A stretch of 64,000 nucleotides of DNA from Clarkia xantiana subsp. parviflora (GCA_036873135.1 JAPTYO010000024.1:2418001-2482000); one strand, 5' to 3'; positions 10,484-24,182 are shown, numbered from the stretch's first letter. Numbers and translations: made by a program. The notes: generated by a model from the letters alone, not told the origin.

Positions 10484-13400
10484 TCAAGCATGGTGTTTCT
10501 TCAAGTGTTCGCCACTGAAAGAATGCTTTAGCGATCTGCCATCGAGGTCTTCCAATTTGTATGCGTTCGGAGCTGGCATCCCCACGACCTTATAAGGTCC
10601 TTCCCATTTTGGTGACATCTTGTTGATTCGATCCAAAAGGGTGAACTCGTTGCGACGCCAAACCAGCTCCCCGACGAAGAACTGTCGGGACTTCACTCGC
10701 CGATTATAGTACCTGGCCGTCGCTAAGCGCATTCGAGCTTGGACTTCATCGGCTTCCCGCCTTTTCTCTTCAAGTAGGTCCAAGTCCAAACGTCTCACTT
10801 CATCGTTCGTTAGGGGCTCGTAATATCTCATCCGATGGGATGCCACAGCTACTTCCACAGGAGCGACAGCTTCCGTGCCGTAAACAAGGCCAAACGGAGT
10901 CTCCCCTGTTGATCGTTTGGGTGTCGTTCTAACAGCCCAAAGTACATTTTCCAGTTCGTTCAGCCATTTGCCCTTCAAGGCATAGACCCTCTTCTTCAGG
11001 CCATCCATCACGATTTTGTTGGCTGACTCCACCTAGCCATTAGTCTGAGCATGGCGTACGGAGGCGGTACGATGCTCGACGTTCAGTTCTTCCAGATACT
11101 CCCTCACCTGAGAGCCGTTAAACGGTGGGCCATTGTCGCTGATAACCACCTTAGGAATCCCGTATCTGGACATGATGTGGGTTTGGAGGAACTTGACGAT
11201 CTGGTTCCCCGTTGTCCTGGCCAATGCCTTCACCTCTATCCATTTCGAAAAATAATCGATAGCTACAAGTAAATACTTACATTGTCCTTGTGCTTGTGGA
11301 AGAGGTCCCACCAAGTCGATGCCCCACTGCGCGAAGGGCCAAGCGCTCTTGATGGATGTCAGGTTAGCAGCCGGAGCCACAATACTCGGGGCGTACCTCT
11401 GGCACGCGTCGCATGATCGGACCAACGCCGTTGCTTCTTTGTTCATCGTGGGCCAATAGTAGCCTAAGTTCAACACCTTCCTCAAAATGGATCGGGCCCC
11501 TTCGTGACAAGCCGCGATCCCCTCATGCATTTCCTTCAGGATTCAGTTGGTGTCGGGTTCTGCTACACACTTCAGGTACGGAGTCGAGAACCAGCCCTTT
11601 TTGTACAGCTGATTGTCCAGCATCACATAATTAGACGCGATCCGACATATCCTGTCTGCTGCTACTTTGTCCTCGGGGACTGCCCCCGTAGTCAGATACG
11701 CGACTATCGGGGTCATCCAAGTGGGCTCCTCCTCCGATTTCGCTTCAACGGTGCACACCTGCGTGGGGTCGATGTTTTACAAGATCACCTTCTCCAGGAA
11801 GTGCACCTTCCGATTTTCTTCTAAGGGTGCCCCCAGGGCAAATTTGCTCAAGGCGTCTGCCTCTACATTCTCCTCTCTTGGAATAGCCTCGATATCGAAG
11901 CTTTTGAAGCTTTCTCTCAGGGTTTGTACCTCTCGTAGATACTTCTTCATTATCGGGCTCCTTGCTTCGTATCGCCCTTGAACTTGGTTCACGATTAACG
12001 CTGCGTCGCACTTCACTCTCAAGTGATCGATTCCCGTGCCTTTAGCGATTTTCAGGCCCGTGATAAGAGCTTCATACTCCGCTTCATTGTTTGTGGCCTT
12101 GAATGTTAAAGCCAAGGCGTATCGGAGAGGTTCACCTTCTCCTGGTGGTATCAACAAAAAGCCCGCTCCTGATCCGTCTGAACTTGCGGAGCCATCCGTG
12201 TACATCTCCCAGGTATTTTCCTTGTTTGGCTGTTCTGATTGCTCTGCCCCCTCTGGTTGTTCCTCTATCGGGACCTCCATGGTTGCCCCCTCTACAGGGC
12301 CCGTTTCTTCTAGATCGGGGGCTGTAGATTCTGCTATAAAGTCCGCCAATGCCTGGCCCTTGATTGCCGTTCTTGGAGCAAAGTGTATTCGAAACTCACT
12401 GAGCTCTACTGCCCATTTCACCAATCTCCCCGACGCATCCGGTCGGTTCAAAAAATGCTTCAAAGGCTGGTTCGTTAGCACAGTGATCTCGTGTGCGTGA
12501 AAATATGGCCTTAGCTTCCGAGCAGTAATTATCAACGCAAAGAGGTACTTCTCAACGGCGGGATAGTTCAATTCAGATTTGGCAAATGCCTTGCTTACAT
12601 AATAGACGGGGACTTGATTACCCTCGACAACCTTTACTAACACAGAGCTAATGGCAAATTCAGAAACAGCCAAATAAAGGAAGAGCGGCTCGCCTGGAAC
12701 CGGTTTCGCCAGCGGCGGGAGTGTGCGAAGATGCTGCTTGAGTGCTTGGAACGCCTCTTCACATTTGGCGGTCCATTCGAATTTTTTGTTGGCCCTCAAG
12801 ACTTCAAAAAACGGCATTGATCGCTCGCTGGCTTTGGACAAGAAGCGGTTCATTGTAGCTAGTCGGCCATTCAGTACTTGCACCTCCCGATGATTTATCG
12901 GAGACTGCATCTCCTCGATTGCCCTCAGCTTCTCAGGGTTCACTTCAATTCCTCTTTGGCTCACCATGAAGCCCAACCTCTTTGGCTCACCATGAAGCCC
13001 AAAAACTTCCATGAGTGGACTCCGAAGGCGAATTTCGTTGGGTTCAAGCGAACTTGATGAAGCCTCATCCGCTCAAACGCCATGGTAAGGTTGTGCACGT
13101 GATCCTCGGATTGTCGGGATTTCACCAGCATATCATCCACGTAAGCTTCCATGGTTTCTCCCAGCATATCCCCAAACAGTTTGTTCACCATCCGCTGGTA
13201 GGTTGCCCCGGCGTTGATCAACCCGAAAGGCATGACATCGTAGTGATAGATGTTGCTGTCTGCATAAAACGCCGTGTGGGGGGCGTCTTCCTTGGCCATC
13301 TTGATCTGATTGTAGCCCGAATACGCATCCATGAAACTCAGCAGCTCATGTCCCGATGTGGCATCCACCAGCTGGTCAATCCTCGGGAGTGGATAGCAAT

Positions 13401-16113
13401 CCTTTGGACAAGCCTTGTTCAAGTCGCGGAAGTCCACGCACATTCGCCACTTCCCGTTAGTCTTCTTCACCAGCACTGGGTTGGCGACCCAAGTCTGGAA
13501 TCGGAGCTCCTTAATGAAACCAGCATCGAGCAACCTGCCCACCTCCTGTTGGATCGCGATCTTCTTATCCGTGCCCATCGGACGCCTCTTCTGTGTGATA
13601 GGCTTGATCGCGGGGTCTATCTTCAGCTCGTGCACGATCACGTCGGGGCTGATTCCTGAAATATCGCTGGGGGACCAGGCAAACAGCTCCTTGAACTCTT
13701 TCAGCAGCTCCACCAATTTTTGGGCTGTTTTTTCAGTTAGAGCAGACCCGATTTTCACCTTCCTCTGGGGTCCGTCGATCTCGACTTCTTTCAGATCTTC
13801 TACGGGGGCGGGACGCCCAAATTCTTCTCTGGGATCCGTGTCTGTCTGGAGGACAGTCATGGCCTCTCGCCTCCTTCTCCGGGTGGCATTAACATAGCAT
13901 TTTCGGGAAGCTACCTGGTCGCCCTTGACCTCTCCGACCCCGTGGTCAGTCGGGAACTTCATCTTCTGGTGCACAGTCGAGGCAACCGCCATCAGGGGAT
14001 TGATGGTGGTTCTCCCGATAATCGCGTTGTAGGTCCCCGCAGAATCAACCACGACAAATTCCACGTTCCTCCTTTCTGATTTCCACCCGCTACCAAACTC
14101 CACTGGTAAGGTGATCACTCCCAGCGGGTAGGAAGTTGAGCCAGAGAACCCGACCATCGGGAAGTTTGCTTCCTTCAGATCCTTCTTCGTCTTCCCCATG
14201 GCTTCCAGCGCGTCCATGAATAGAATGTCGGAGGAGCTCCCTCCGTCAATTAGGATTCTCTTCATCTCAAACCCATCTACATCCAGGGTTACCACCAAGG
14301 CATCGTCGTGCGGAGTCTCCACGCCTATGAGGTCCTCCGACGAGAAAGAGATCTCCATTTCTTCCTTCAAGGTCCAAGATCGGGACCTCTTACCCAGCAC
14401 CACCGCCGTAGGGATTCTAGAGGCATAGACCTCTCGAGCGGATGAGGTATCTCCTCCAGCAGCAAACCCTCCATGAATCACGTTGATGATTCGTCTTTCT
14501 TTGCGAACACCGGATGACTCTGGATCAGTTCTCTTCTTCTTCGGGGACCGATCGCGGGATCGGGAACGGGACCGCGATCGGGACCGAGAGCGGGACCTGC
14601 ATCGTTTGTCCCCGACGAACTCCTTGAGCTTTCCCTTCTGGATTAGCTTTTCAATCTCCTTTTTCAGCTCCCGACAGTGATTGGTGTCGTGGCCATTTGC
14701 GCGGTGAAACCGACAATAGCGATCAGTGCGGGACCCCAGGAATTCTCCATCTTTCTTCGGGGGGTACCTGTAGATACCTTGTCGTTCCATGACTGTCAGC
14801 ACTTCCGCCATGGAGCAGTTGAGAGGAATGTCGAGATCTTCCCGCTTATCCTTCCTTGAAGAACGTCTGTCGTCCCTCCGATCCGGACGACCTCGATTCT
14901 TGCTACTGTCGGGTTTACCCTTCGACTTACGATCGTCGAAAGGCTTACTCGACTGCTTCCCTTTATTTGACTTTGGGGGCTCCAGTTCTCCCGCCGCTAT
15001 CTTGGACTCCTGGACATCAATCTGTCGCTTCACCCTCTTCTGTAAAGCCTCCATATTCCACACAGCCTTCTCAGCCACGCTGTGCATTAAGTCGGAGCCA
15101 TAGGGGGCTGTCAGGTTCCGAATAAAGGTGCGGATGGTCTCGCCCTCCGAGATTTCCTCGTCTATCTCTGCTACACTGGCGGTGTACCGCTGGTAATAGT
15201 GTGCCAGCGACTCGTCGGGCCTCTGCACCACCTGGGTTAGGGACCTCACGCTCTTCAACAAACGTCTGTGGCCCTGGTATTGTCGAATGAAGCGGTCGTG
15301 CATATCAGCCCAACAGGTAATGCAGCCTGGGGGTAGGCTAAGGAACCAGGTCAAGGCTTTTTCTCCAAGGGTGTTTGGGAACAGTGTGCACACTATATCT
15401 TCGTTCGGAGCTCTACCCAGACACGCCATAAGATGCTTCTGGACATGACGGACTGGATCTCCTTCGCCATCATATTCGTTAATCTCGGGGATACCCAGCC
15501 CAGGCGGGGCGAAGGTGTCTATTAGTCGGGGAACGAAGGGATGAGTGGATCGATCCCTCAGCTCCGATACCAACGGCTTCTGTTCTCCCATACAGATGTT
15601 CACGATCTTTACCACCTGGTCGGGAGTAATGGGACCATTCAGGGGAATGGTCCTGTGCTGTACTGGTCCTGGCCCATCAACCACGAACCTTTCCGGCTGA
15701 CCAGTTGCCCTACCTCTGTCCTAGCCTCGGGGCGGGGCTTCCTGCGCATTCTGACCCTCTGTTGGTAGGGTTGCTTCCTCCAGCGGGGGCATCTCCTCCT
15801 GCCTCCTGGCAGCCTCCCTTCGGTCCAAGAGAACCTCTACAGCCGCCAGAAACATAGGCATGGCCTCGGCCACGGCCCTCGTCAAATCTGCAGCTGGGGG
15901 AGCCTCCTGCCCCCTATTATCCTGGTGTTGAGGGGCAGCGTCTTCGGGATGTGATCCGTTGTGTCCTCCTGTCTGGGAGAGCTCAGCCGGGGGATGGTTC
16001 TGGTTTTCTCCTTGCTCCGGTACTGAATTCAGGTTCGTTGCAGCGGGGTGACGGGAACCACCGGATTGTCCTCTCTTGTTCTTGCCAGTCGCCATCGATC
16101 GAGTAGAAGGCAT
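10484..16113 (-). pseudogene. gag-pol: gag-pol of element 1, broken at five points
   Basis: The single-frame polyprotein starts at ATG 16113-16111. Domains run leftward: Gag core, knuckle (about 14675-14720), Arg/Ser tract (about 14540-14605), protease with Asp at 14245-14247, RT with YVDD at 13129-13143, Ty3-type RNase H, a second RNase H with motif YTDGS at 12188-12202, and integrase with Asp codons at 11315-11317 and 11135-11137. Breaks: CAG-to-TAG at 15721-15723; a 26-bp direct duplication near 12950-13000 that shifts the frame; a stop at 11777-11779; CGA-to-TGA near 11543; and TAG at 11033-11035, two codons before the expected catalytic Glu. Two RNase H domains are the hallmark of the Tat clade. 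Confidence 0.93.
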
Positions 16114-16130
16114 ATCAGCTTTTTGTTTGA

Positions 16131-16148
16131 TTCCCACAGACGGCGCCA
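16131..16148 (-). promoter_or_regulatory. Primer-binding site of element 1
   Basis: On the minus strand this reads TGGCGCCGTCTGTGGGAA, one base inside the 5' LTR. It is intact, unlike the copy in element 2. Confidence 0.85.
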
Positions 16149-16149
16149 A

Positions 16150-16846
16150 TGTTGGATCACGGTGGAACTCCGGTACGGATCTTGACGGCAATCCTAGCTC
16201 CTTTGCTCCACGCAATCCTGCAAGAGGGGATACACCGGGCGGTGACCCAGAATCCCTCTCCGATGCTTAAATGAGTCTCTCGTATGACTGGCAAGCAACA
16301 ATCTCAAAAGTATATCGAACTCAACGTAAGTGATCTGAGGTGACCTCCTGCCCTTTTATAGGCAAAGAGGTGCCTCAGGTACCTGGTGAACCGTTAGGGG
16401 TGGTTAGCCCGTATCCCGCTTATCTCGTACATGATCTCGCGTATCTTAGCCATGCCCCGCGTATCTCGGCCACGATCCGTGTATCTTAACCACGTTCCGT
16501 ATATCTCGGCCACGCCCCGCATATCTTGGCTTTATCCTCTGGTAACGAGTCCCGACTCCCGTCGGGGACTCCAAAGTTATCTCGTTGTGTCACCGCTCGG
16601 GGCCCCTCGTCATCGTGACAGGGCCAATCATTCTCAGGGATTCATCATCGGGGCCTTCTTAAAGGCTTCTCATCGGGAGCTTCTAGCTCCACTGTCGGGA
16701 CCGACTCTGTCGGGACCCTGCTTCGTCGGGACTCCCTTCATCGGGACCCTTCTCCTAGGTCATCTTGACCCTTACTCTGGGCCTGGTGGGCCTGTTTGCC
16801 GTTTCCTCGCCGTTAAAGGGCCTGACGGCTATAGTCGGACCCATCA
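16150..16846 (-). repeat. 5' LTR of element 1
   Basis: A 697-bp LTR next to the primer-binding site. It differs from the 3' LTR at about six positions by eye and has the same promoter, U3 repeats and hairpin as the other family A LTRs. Confidence 0.96.
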
Positions 16847-19800
16847 GATTCCGCGGGGACTTACAATGCAATTATTGGGAGAACCACCATCAATCCCCTG
16901 ATGGCGGTTGCCTCGACTGTGCACCAGAAGATGAAGTTCCCGACCGACCATGGAGTCGGAGAAGTCAAGGGCGACCAGGTGGCATCCCGAAAATGCTATG
17001 TCAACGCCACCCGTAGGAGGAGGCGAGAGACCATGACTGTCCTCCAGACAGACACAGATCCCAGAGAAGAGTTTGGGCGTCCCGCCCCCGTAGAAGATCT
17101 GAAAGAAGTCGAGATCGACGGACCCCAGAGGAAGGTGAAAATCGGGTCTGCTCTAACTGAAGAGACAGCCCAAAAACTGGTATGGAGCTGCTAAAAGAGT
17201 TCAAAGAGTTGTTTGCCTGGTCCCCCAGCGATATGCCAGGAATCAGCCCCGACGTGATCGTGCACGAGCTGAAGATAGACCCCGCGATCAAGCCTATCAC
17301 ACAGAAAAAGCGCCCGATGGGCACAGATAAGAAGATCACGATCCAGCAGGAGGTAGGCAGGTTGCTCGATGCTGGTTTCATTAAGGAGCTCCGATTCCAG
17401 ACTTGGGTCGCCAATCCAGTACTGGTGAAGAAGACTAACGGAAAGTGGCGAATGTGCGTGGACTTCCGCGACTTGAACAAGGCTTGTCCAAAGGATTGCT
17501 ATCCACTCCCGAGGATTGACCAGCTGGTGGATGCCACATCGGGACATGAGCTGCTGAGTTTCATGGATGCGTATTCAGGCTACAACAGATCAAGATGGCC
17601 AAGGAAGACAGCGACATCTATCACTACGATGTCATGCCTTTCGGGTTGATCAATGCAGGGGCAACCTACCAGCGGATGGTGAATAAGCTGTTTGGAGATA
17701 TGTTGGGAGAAGCCATGGAAGCCTACGTGGATGATATGCTGGTGAAGTCCCGACAAGCTGAGGATCACGTGCACAACCTCACCATGGCGTTTGAGCGGAT
17801 GAGGCTCCATCAAGTCCGCTTGAACCCGACGAAATGCGCCTTCGGAGTCCACTCAGGGAAGTTTTTGGGCTTCATGGTGAGCCAAAGAGGAATTGAAGTG
17901 AACCCTGAGAAGCTGAGGGCAATCGAGGAGATGCAGTCTCCGATAAACCATCGGGAGGTACAAGTACTGAATGGCCGACTAGCCGCAATGAACCGCTTCT
18001 TGTCCAAAGCCAGCGACCGATCAATGCCGTTTTTTGAAGTCTTGAGGGCCAACAAAAAATTCGAATGGACCGCTAAATGTGAAGAGGCGTTCCAAGCACT
18101 CAAGCAGCACCTTCGCACACTCCCTCCGCTAGCAAAACCGGTTCCAGGCGGGGCCGCTCTTCCTTTATTTGGCTGTTTTTGAATTTGCCATTAGCTCTGT
18201 GTTAGTAAAGGTTGTCGAGGGTAATCAAGTCCCTGTCTATTATGTAGGCAAGGCATTTGCCAAATCTGAATTGAACTATCCCGCCGTTGAGAAGTACCTC
18301 TTTGCGTTGATAATTACTGCTCGGAAGCTAAGGCCATATTTCCACGCACACGAGATCACTGTGCTAACGAACCAGCCTTTGAAGCATTTTTTGAACCGAC
18401 CGGATGCGTCGGGGAGATTGGTGAAATGGGCAGTAGAGCTCAGTGAGTTTCGAATACACTTTGCTCCAAGAACGGCCATCAAGGGCCAGGCATTGGCGGA
18501 CTTTATAGCAGAATCTACAGCCCCCGATCTAGAAGAAACGGGCCCTGTAGAGGGGGCAACCATGGAGGTCCCGACAGAAGAACAACCAGAGGGGGCAGAG
18601 CAATCAGAACAACCAAACAAAGAAAATACCTGGGAAATGTACACGGACGGCTCCGCGAGTTCGGACGGGTCAGGAGCGGGCTTTTTGTTGATACCACCAG
18701 GTGAAGGTGAACCTCTCCGATACGCCTTGGCTTTAACATTCAAGGCCACAAACAATGAAGCGGAGTATGAAGCTCTTATCACGGGCCTAAAAATTGCTAA
18801 AGGCACTGGAATCGATCACTTGAGAGTGAAGTGCGACGCAGCGTTAATCGTGAACCAAGTTCAAGGGCGATACGAAGCAAGGAGCCCGATAATGAAGAAG
18901 TATCTGCGAGAAGTACAAACCCTGAGAGAGAGCTTCAAAAGCTTCGATATCGAGGCTATTCCGAGGGAGGAGAACGTAGAGGCAGACGCCTTGAGAAAAT
19001 TTGCCCTGGGGGCACCCTTAGAAGAAAATCGGAAGGTGCACTTCCTGGAGAAGGTGATCTTGTCAAACATCGACCCCACGCAGGTGTGCACCGTTGAAAC
19101 AAAATCGGAGGAGGAGCCCACTTGGATGACCCCGATAGTCGCGTATCTGACTACGGGGGCAGTCCCCGAGGATAAGGTAGCAGCAGACAGGATATGTCGG
19201 ATCGCGTCTAATTATGTGATGCTGGACAATCAGCTGTACAAGAAGGGCTGGTTCTCGACTCCGTACCTGAAGTGTGTAGCAGAACCCGACACCAACCGAA
19301 TCCTGAAGGAAATGCATTAGGGAATCGCGGCTTGTCACGAAGGGGCCCGATCCATTTTGAGGAAGGTGTTGAACTTAGGCTACTATTGGCCCACGATGAA
19401 CAAAGAAGCAACGGCGTTGGTCCGATCATACGACGCGTGCCAGAGGTACGCCCCGAGCATCGTGGCTCCGGCTGCTAACCTGACGTCCATCAAGAGCGCT
19501 TGGCCCTTTGCACAGTGGGGCATCGACTTGGTGGGACCTCTTCCACAAGCACAAGGACAATGTAAGTACTTACTTGTAGCTATCGATTATTTTTCGAAAT
19601 GGATAGAGGTGAAGGCATTGGCCAGAACAACGGGGAACCAGATCGTCAAATTCCTCCAAACCCACATCGTATCCAGATACGGGATTCCTAAGGTGGTGAT
19701 CAGCGACAATGGCCCACCGTTTAACGGCTCTCAGGTGAGGGAGTATCTGGAAGAACTGAACGTTGAGCATCGGACCGCCTCCGTACGCCATGCTCAGACT

Positions 19801-20357
19801 AATGGCCAGGTGGAGTCAGCCAACAAAATCGTGATGGATGGCCTGAAGAAGAGGGTCTATGCCTTGAAGGGCAAGTGGCTGAACGAACTGGAAAATGTAC
19901 TTTGGGCTGTTAGAACGACACCCAAACGATCAACAGGGGAGACTCCGTTTGGCCTTGTTTATAGCACGGAAGCTGTCGCTCCTGTGGAGGTAGCTGTGGC
20001 ATCCCATCGGACGAGATATTATGAGCCCCTGACGAACGATGAAGTGAAACGCCTGGACTTGGACCTACTCGAAGAGAAAAGGCGGGAAGCCGATGAAGTC
20101 CAAGCACGAATGCGCTTAGCGACGGCCATGTATTATAATCGGCGAGTGAAGTCCCGACATTCTTCGTCGGGGAGCTGGTTTGGCGTCGCAACGAGTTCAC
20201 CCTTTTGGATCGAATCAACAAGATGTCACCAAAATGGGAAGGACCTTATAAGGTCGTGGGGATGCCAGCTCCGAACGCATACAAGTTGGAAGACCTCGAT
20301 GGCAGAACGTTAAAGCATTCTTTCAGTGGCGAACACTTGAAGAAACACCATGCTTGA
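16847..20357 (+). pseudogene. gag-pol: pol of element 2, continuation after element 1
   Basis: The first five bases are the target-site duplication; the pol frame of element 2 then resumes. RT has YVDD at 17724-17738, the second RNase H motif YTDGS is at 18640-18654, and integrase runs from about 19321. Breaks: two extra bases near 17181, a deletion in RT near 17587-17610, one extra base near 18150, a GAG-to-TAG stop at 19318-19320, and a one-base deletion near 20158 that replaces the normal C-terminus (expected stop 20355-20357). The Gln codon before the integrase Val-Glu (19807-19809) is intact here, unlike in elements 1 and 5. Confidence 0.92.
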
Positions 20358-21215
20358 AGAAAGTCGCCTTAAGTGGTGCCCGAGAAAGTCGCCTTAGGTG
20401 GTGCCCGATGTAAAATCGCCTTAAGTGGTGTATGCTATTTATCGTTTAATTCGATGTAAGCCAATCTTATGCCATCAATAAATAAAGAGGTTGCTTCCAA
20501 ACAAGCGTTGTCCTTAGATTTATGTTAAGTGTAAAAGTCGCCTTCAGTGGTGCGCGATGAAAGTCGCCTTCAGTGGTGCACGATGAAAGCCGCCTTAAGT
20601 GGTGCACAATACTTAGATTTATTCTAAGTATCCAAAAGTCACCTTCAGTGGTGCACGATGAAAGTCGCCTGCAGTGGTGCACGATGAAAGTCGCCTTCAG
20701 TGGTGCACGATGAAAGTCGCCTTCAGTGGTGCACGATGAAAGTCGCCTTCAGTGGTGCACGATGAAAGCCGCCTTAAGTGGTGCACAATACTTAGATTTA
20801 TTCTAAGTATCCAAAAGTCGCCTTCAGTGGTGCACGATGAAAGTCGCCTTCAGTGGTGCACGATGAAAGTCGCCTTCAGTGGTCCACGATAAAAGTCGCC
20901 TTAAGTGGTGCACAATACTTAGATTTATTCTAAGTATCCAAAAGTCGTCTTAAGTGATGCGTGGAATTAAGTCGCCTTAAGTGGTGCACGATCTCTAGGT
21001 TTATCCTAAGTAACGATTAAGTCGTCTTAAGTGATGCACTCGATATCAAGTCGCCTTAAGTGGTGCAAGTTATTAAATCGTCGGGAAGGACGTATGAGAA
21101 ATTCTTAAGTATCGAAGTTTCGACTGCTAAGAACTAAGTCGTCTTAAGTGATGCACTCGATGCTAAGTCACCTTAAGTGGTGCGGGTTGTTAAATCGTCG
21201 GGAAAGACGGAAGAT
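20358..21215. repeat. Tandem array of element 2
   Basis: Units of about 26 bp with core AAGTCGCCTTCAGTGGTGCA are interspersed with the palindrome ATACTTAGATTTATTCTAAG and with CTTAAGTGGTGC variants. AATAAATAAAGAGG at about 20478-20491 is a sense-strand poly(A)-like signal about 120 bp after the pol stop. Counterpart of the arrays in elements 1, 4 and 5 but with fewer units. Confidence 0.88.
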
Positions 21216-21317
21216 AACAAAAGATCGGAATTAAAGGAGTCTAATATTGATAAAGGGCTCAAAGGCCCGACAACGACGCAAGAGAAGAGGATACAAGGAC
21301 TCTAAAAGATAAAATGT

Positions 21318-24028
21318 TCAAGCTTGGTCCTTGTCGGCAGCATCGGCAGCAGCTGGGTCCGCGGAGTTGGCAGCAGAGGGGTCCACAGGATTGACTTCGG
21401 GAGGATTGGCTATCGGGGTGTCCGCACTTGGAAGCTCAGAGGCGTCTTCGACAATTACGGGGGTACTCCCCCCATCACTCTCCTCGGAAAGAGCAAAATA
21501 CTTCTTCGCAAAAGGAGCAAGGGAAGGAGACTTGTCAAAGTTGATGGCGTCCCCGTATTCCAGGTGGAGCTCCTCAACGGCGTTGAAGAGAGTGTTCTCC
21601 ACCTCCGCGCCAAAGAACTTCATGGCATCAGCTTGGAAGCCCTCCGACCTCCGATAGTCCTCCCGACCCTTGGCCTCCGCCTCGGCCAGCTGTCCCGGGA
21701 ATCCCGCGATCAGCTCCTCCAAAGCCTTCTTCTCGAGGACCAGCTGGTCCTCGGCAGCCTTCTTCTCCTGGGTCAGCCGGTCCACGACTGCCCCCCGCTC
21801 TTGCCGCTCTTGCCTCAAGAGCCCCTCGAAGTCCGCGATCTGCTGCTGAAGGCCCCGAATCTTCTCATTGAGGACAGCCAGCTCTTTGGCAAGCTTCCCC
21901 CGTGAAGACTGGGAGGCCTTGAGATCCGCCTGAAGCTGCTCGCGGACTCCTCGGTCCCGCTCCCGGGCCTCATCATAGGCAATGACATACCCGATGAGGC
22001 GGTTGTAGTCGCCAAGCTCCTGCAATCAAAAGGAAAAATGTTAAAAGGACAAAAGACCCGATTTATCGATCAACAAGAAAGAAGCGAAGTCTCACCTCGA
22101 TGCGGCGCACAGCCATACCCCTAACGTCCCGCTGCATATGCGTCCGATTGAGGTGAATCGGATGTCGCATAGAAGGCAGGATGGAACCCGCCAGCAGATG
22201 CAGGGCCAGTTCTTGGTCCTGTTCCCCTTGAGTGAGCGGGACTCCCTGGAGCGTCTGGATAGGAGCCCAGGGGGCATTCGCCTGCGAAGAATTAAAGGGC
22301 CTGTAGAAGTCCCCATCAAGAGCAAGGGGAGAGATAGGACGAGGAAGAGAAGGGCACATCTCCGTCTCGGCCCGAACAGGGGAGGGAGAGAAGTCGTGGA
22401 TGGGTGAGAGCTCCCGCTGCTGCGGAGAAGACGAGGGAGGCGGCCCCTGAGGGGTTGGTTTCAAGGGGGAATGCCCCGCCTTCCGACGCTGTTGAGGGGG
22501 GTCAGCCCCGCCGGTCTCCTCGGAGGAGTCCAGAGTCTCCACCTGATGAAACTGTTCGCCAGATGGTGCCTTCTCTCCAGCTGAGGAAGGCACCCCCGCT
22601 GGAGGTGTGCATCCGCGGAAGCTGCAGCACCCGAGGAAGCTCCCGAGCGACCTGCACCTGGAGGATGAAGAGCTTCAGAAAGGTAGTCAGGAAGTTCATC
22701 GGGATTCTTACACCAAATGATACGTCAGGAGACGTATTGATCCTTCCCGCGGTAATGATAGTAGCCTGCCTTCAAGACTCGAGGAGTTTCGCCTCGAAGG
22801 ATTCTTTTAACATCAGCAATGCGGCCTTTCTTGGTCGAGGAAATCAAGTCTGACGGGACCATCCTTTTATACGATTTAATAGCAAGTCGAAGTTGTTTAC
22901 CTTCTTCAGCAGTCTGGACATCGAAGAGTTGGTCCAGATCCACCCGTGGCCGCTTGGGCTGCTCCGTTGAAGGAGACCCCGACCTGACAGCAGCCTTCTT
23001 AGCAGACTTCCTCTTCCGCGAGGGGCGGACAGCATCGGTCTCCCCCTGCTTAAGGAATAAATCGGTCAGCACAGACACCTTCTTGGCTGCAAACAATAAA
23101 CGAAGAAAAGTTAGAAGGTTACCCAAGGGACCACATTGGAAGGGCCGTCGAAGAGCTCCCCCCGGAAACAATACTGAGGAGTCGGACCCCGGCCTGCACC
23201 AGGTCCCGCTCCACAAGGGAATTAGCATTGAGAGGAGTGTAAGACTCCTCCCAACGATAAAGCTGGATTAGTTGGAGAGTCTCGAAGTCCTCATCGGCAT
23301 AAGTATGGAAAGCAGGCGGAGGATCTGCTGCCACCTCCCACCGAGGCCAAGGGATAGAAGAATGTTGGATGAAGAAGTAGCTCTTCTTCCAGCTACTGTT
23401 GTCGGACCCTGTATCGATCAAGAGTCCCCGACCCTTGACCACCTTCCAGGTGTCACTGCTCCAACCGTGCCGGGCAAGCTGCTGCTTACTCCACTTGGGC
23501 ATCCGAGGGTAGAAGGCGCAAACCCCCGCCTCGTTGCATTTCAGCCCATAGAAGGTCCGGAAGAGTTGGAGGCTGTAGACCCACTTCTGTCGGAGACAGA
23601 GGACTTGAAAGGCATTCCAGATGCGGATGGCATGAGGAGAGAATGTAGTGGGGTGTGTTTGGTAGTGATGGCACAGCTCGACCAGGCTACCACAAAAGGG
23701 GAACCTGATCCCCGTTGATATTTGTCCCGTAGAGACAAATACCTCCCCTTTCTGGGGACGAGTAACCTCAGGGTCACTCGAGGGACGATGTCGAGGATAC
23801 GGGAAACGAGGTTCACAGGTGATGGTGATGCAACCCTCTCGGAGAGCTGCATCATAAGCAGTAGTGGAAATCTCATTTGGAGCATAGTCAAATTTAAAGG
23901 GTTTTCTCCCCTCGGAGCTGGAACCGCTGTCTGAAAAGCAACCAGGGCAAGAAAATACAGTGGGACTCTGGGAAAAATTAGAAAGAAAAAGACGAACAAG
24001 CAACGAAGAGTGTTTCCTTACCAGACAT
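21318..24028 (-). pseudogene. Antisense accessory gene of element 2, with a stop
   Basis: Same gene as at 6801-9475. Inferred exons on the minus strand are 24028-24022, 23930-23123, about 23096-22096 and 22019-21318, with conserved GT-AG introns. Exon 2 has an indel near 23160 that alters its last residues. In exon 3 a CGA-to-TGA change near 22725 stops the frame after DQYVS. Exon 4, the coiled coil with acidic tail ending in KDQA, is intact. Confidence 0.75.
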
Positions 24029-24182
24029 GATGAAATGGAGGTTGAAGGAGATGAACGAGATGTCGTCGGAAAGATGATCGGAGAAACTCCAAAGAATCAC
24101 AGAGCTTGGAATTGCAGAGGAATCGCAGAGAGCTTTTGAGAATTCGAAGACGGTAAAAGTTAAATGATGACTGTGGCTAGGG

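Larger units (their letters stand above)
5548..16846 (-). mobile_element. Element 1: complete family A Tat-type Ty3/gypsy retrotransposon
   Basis: The element is bounded by two 697-bp LTRs and by a perfect 5-bp target-site duplication, GATTC, at 5543-5547 and 16847-16851. It is inserted antisense in the protease/RT linker of element 2, and removing it rejoins the host frame exactly. Layout in its own direction: LTR, primer site, gag-pol, tandem array, antisense gene, polypurine tract, LTR. The LTRs differ at about six positions by eye, so the insertion is recent. gag-pol has several stops and a frame-shifting 26-bp duplication. Confidence 0.97.
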
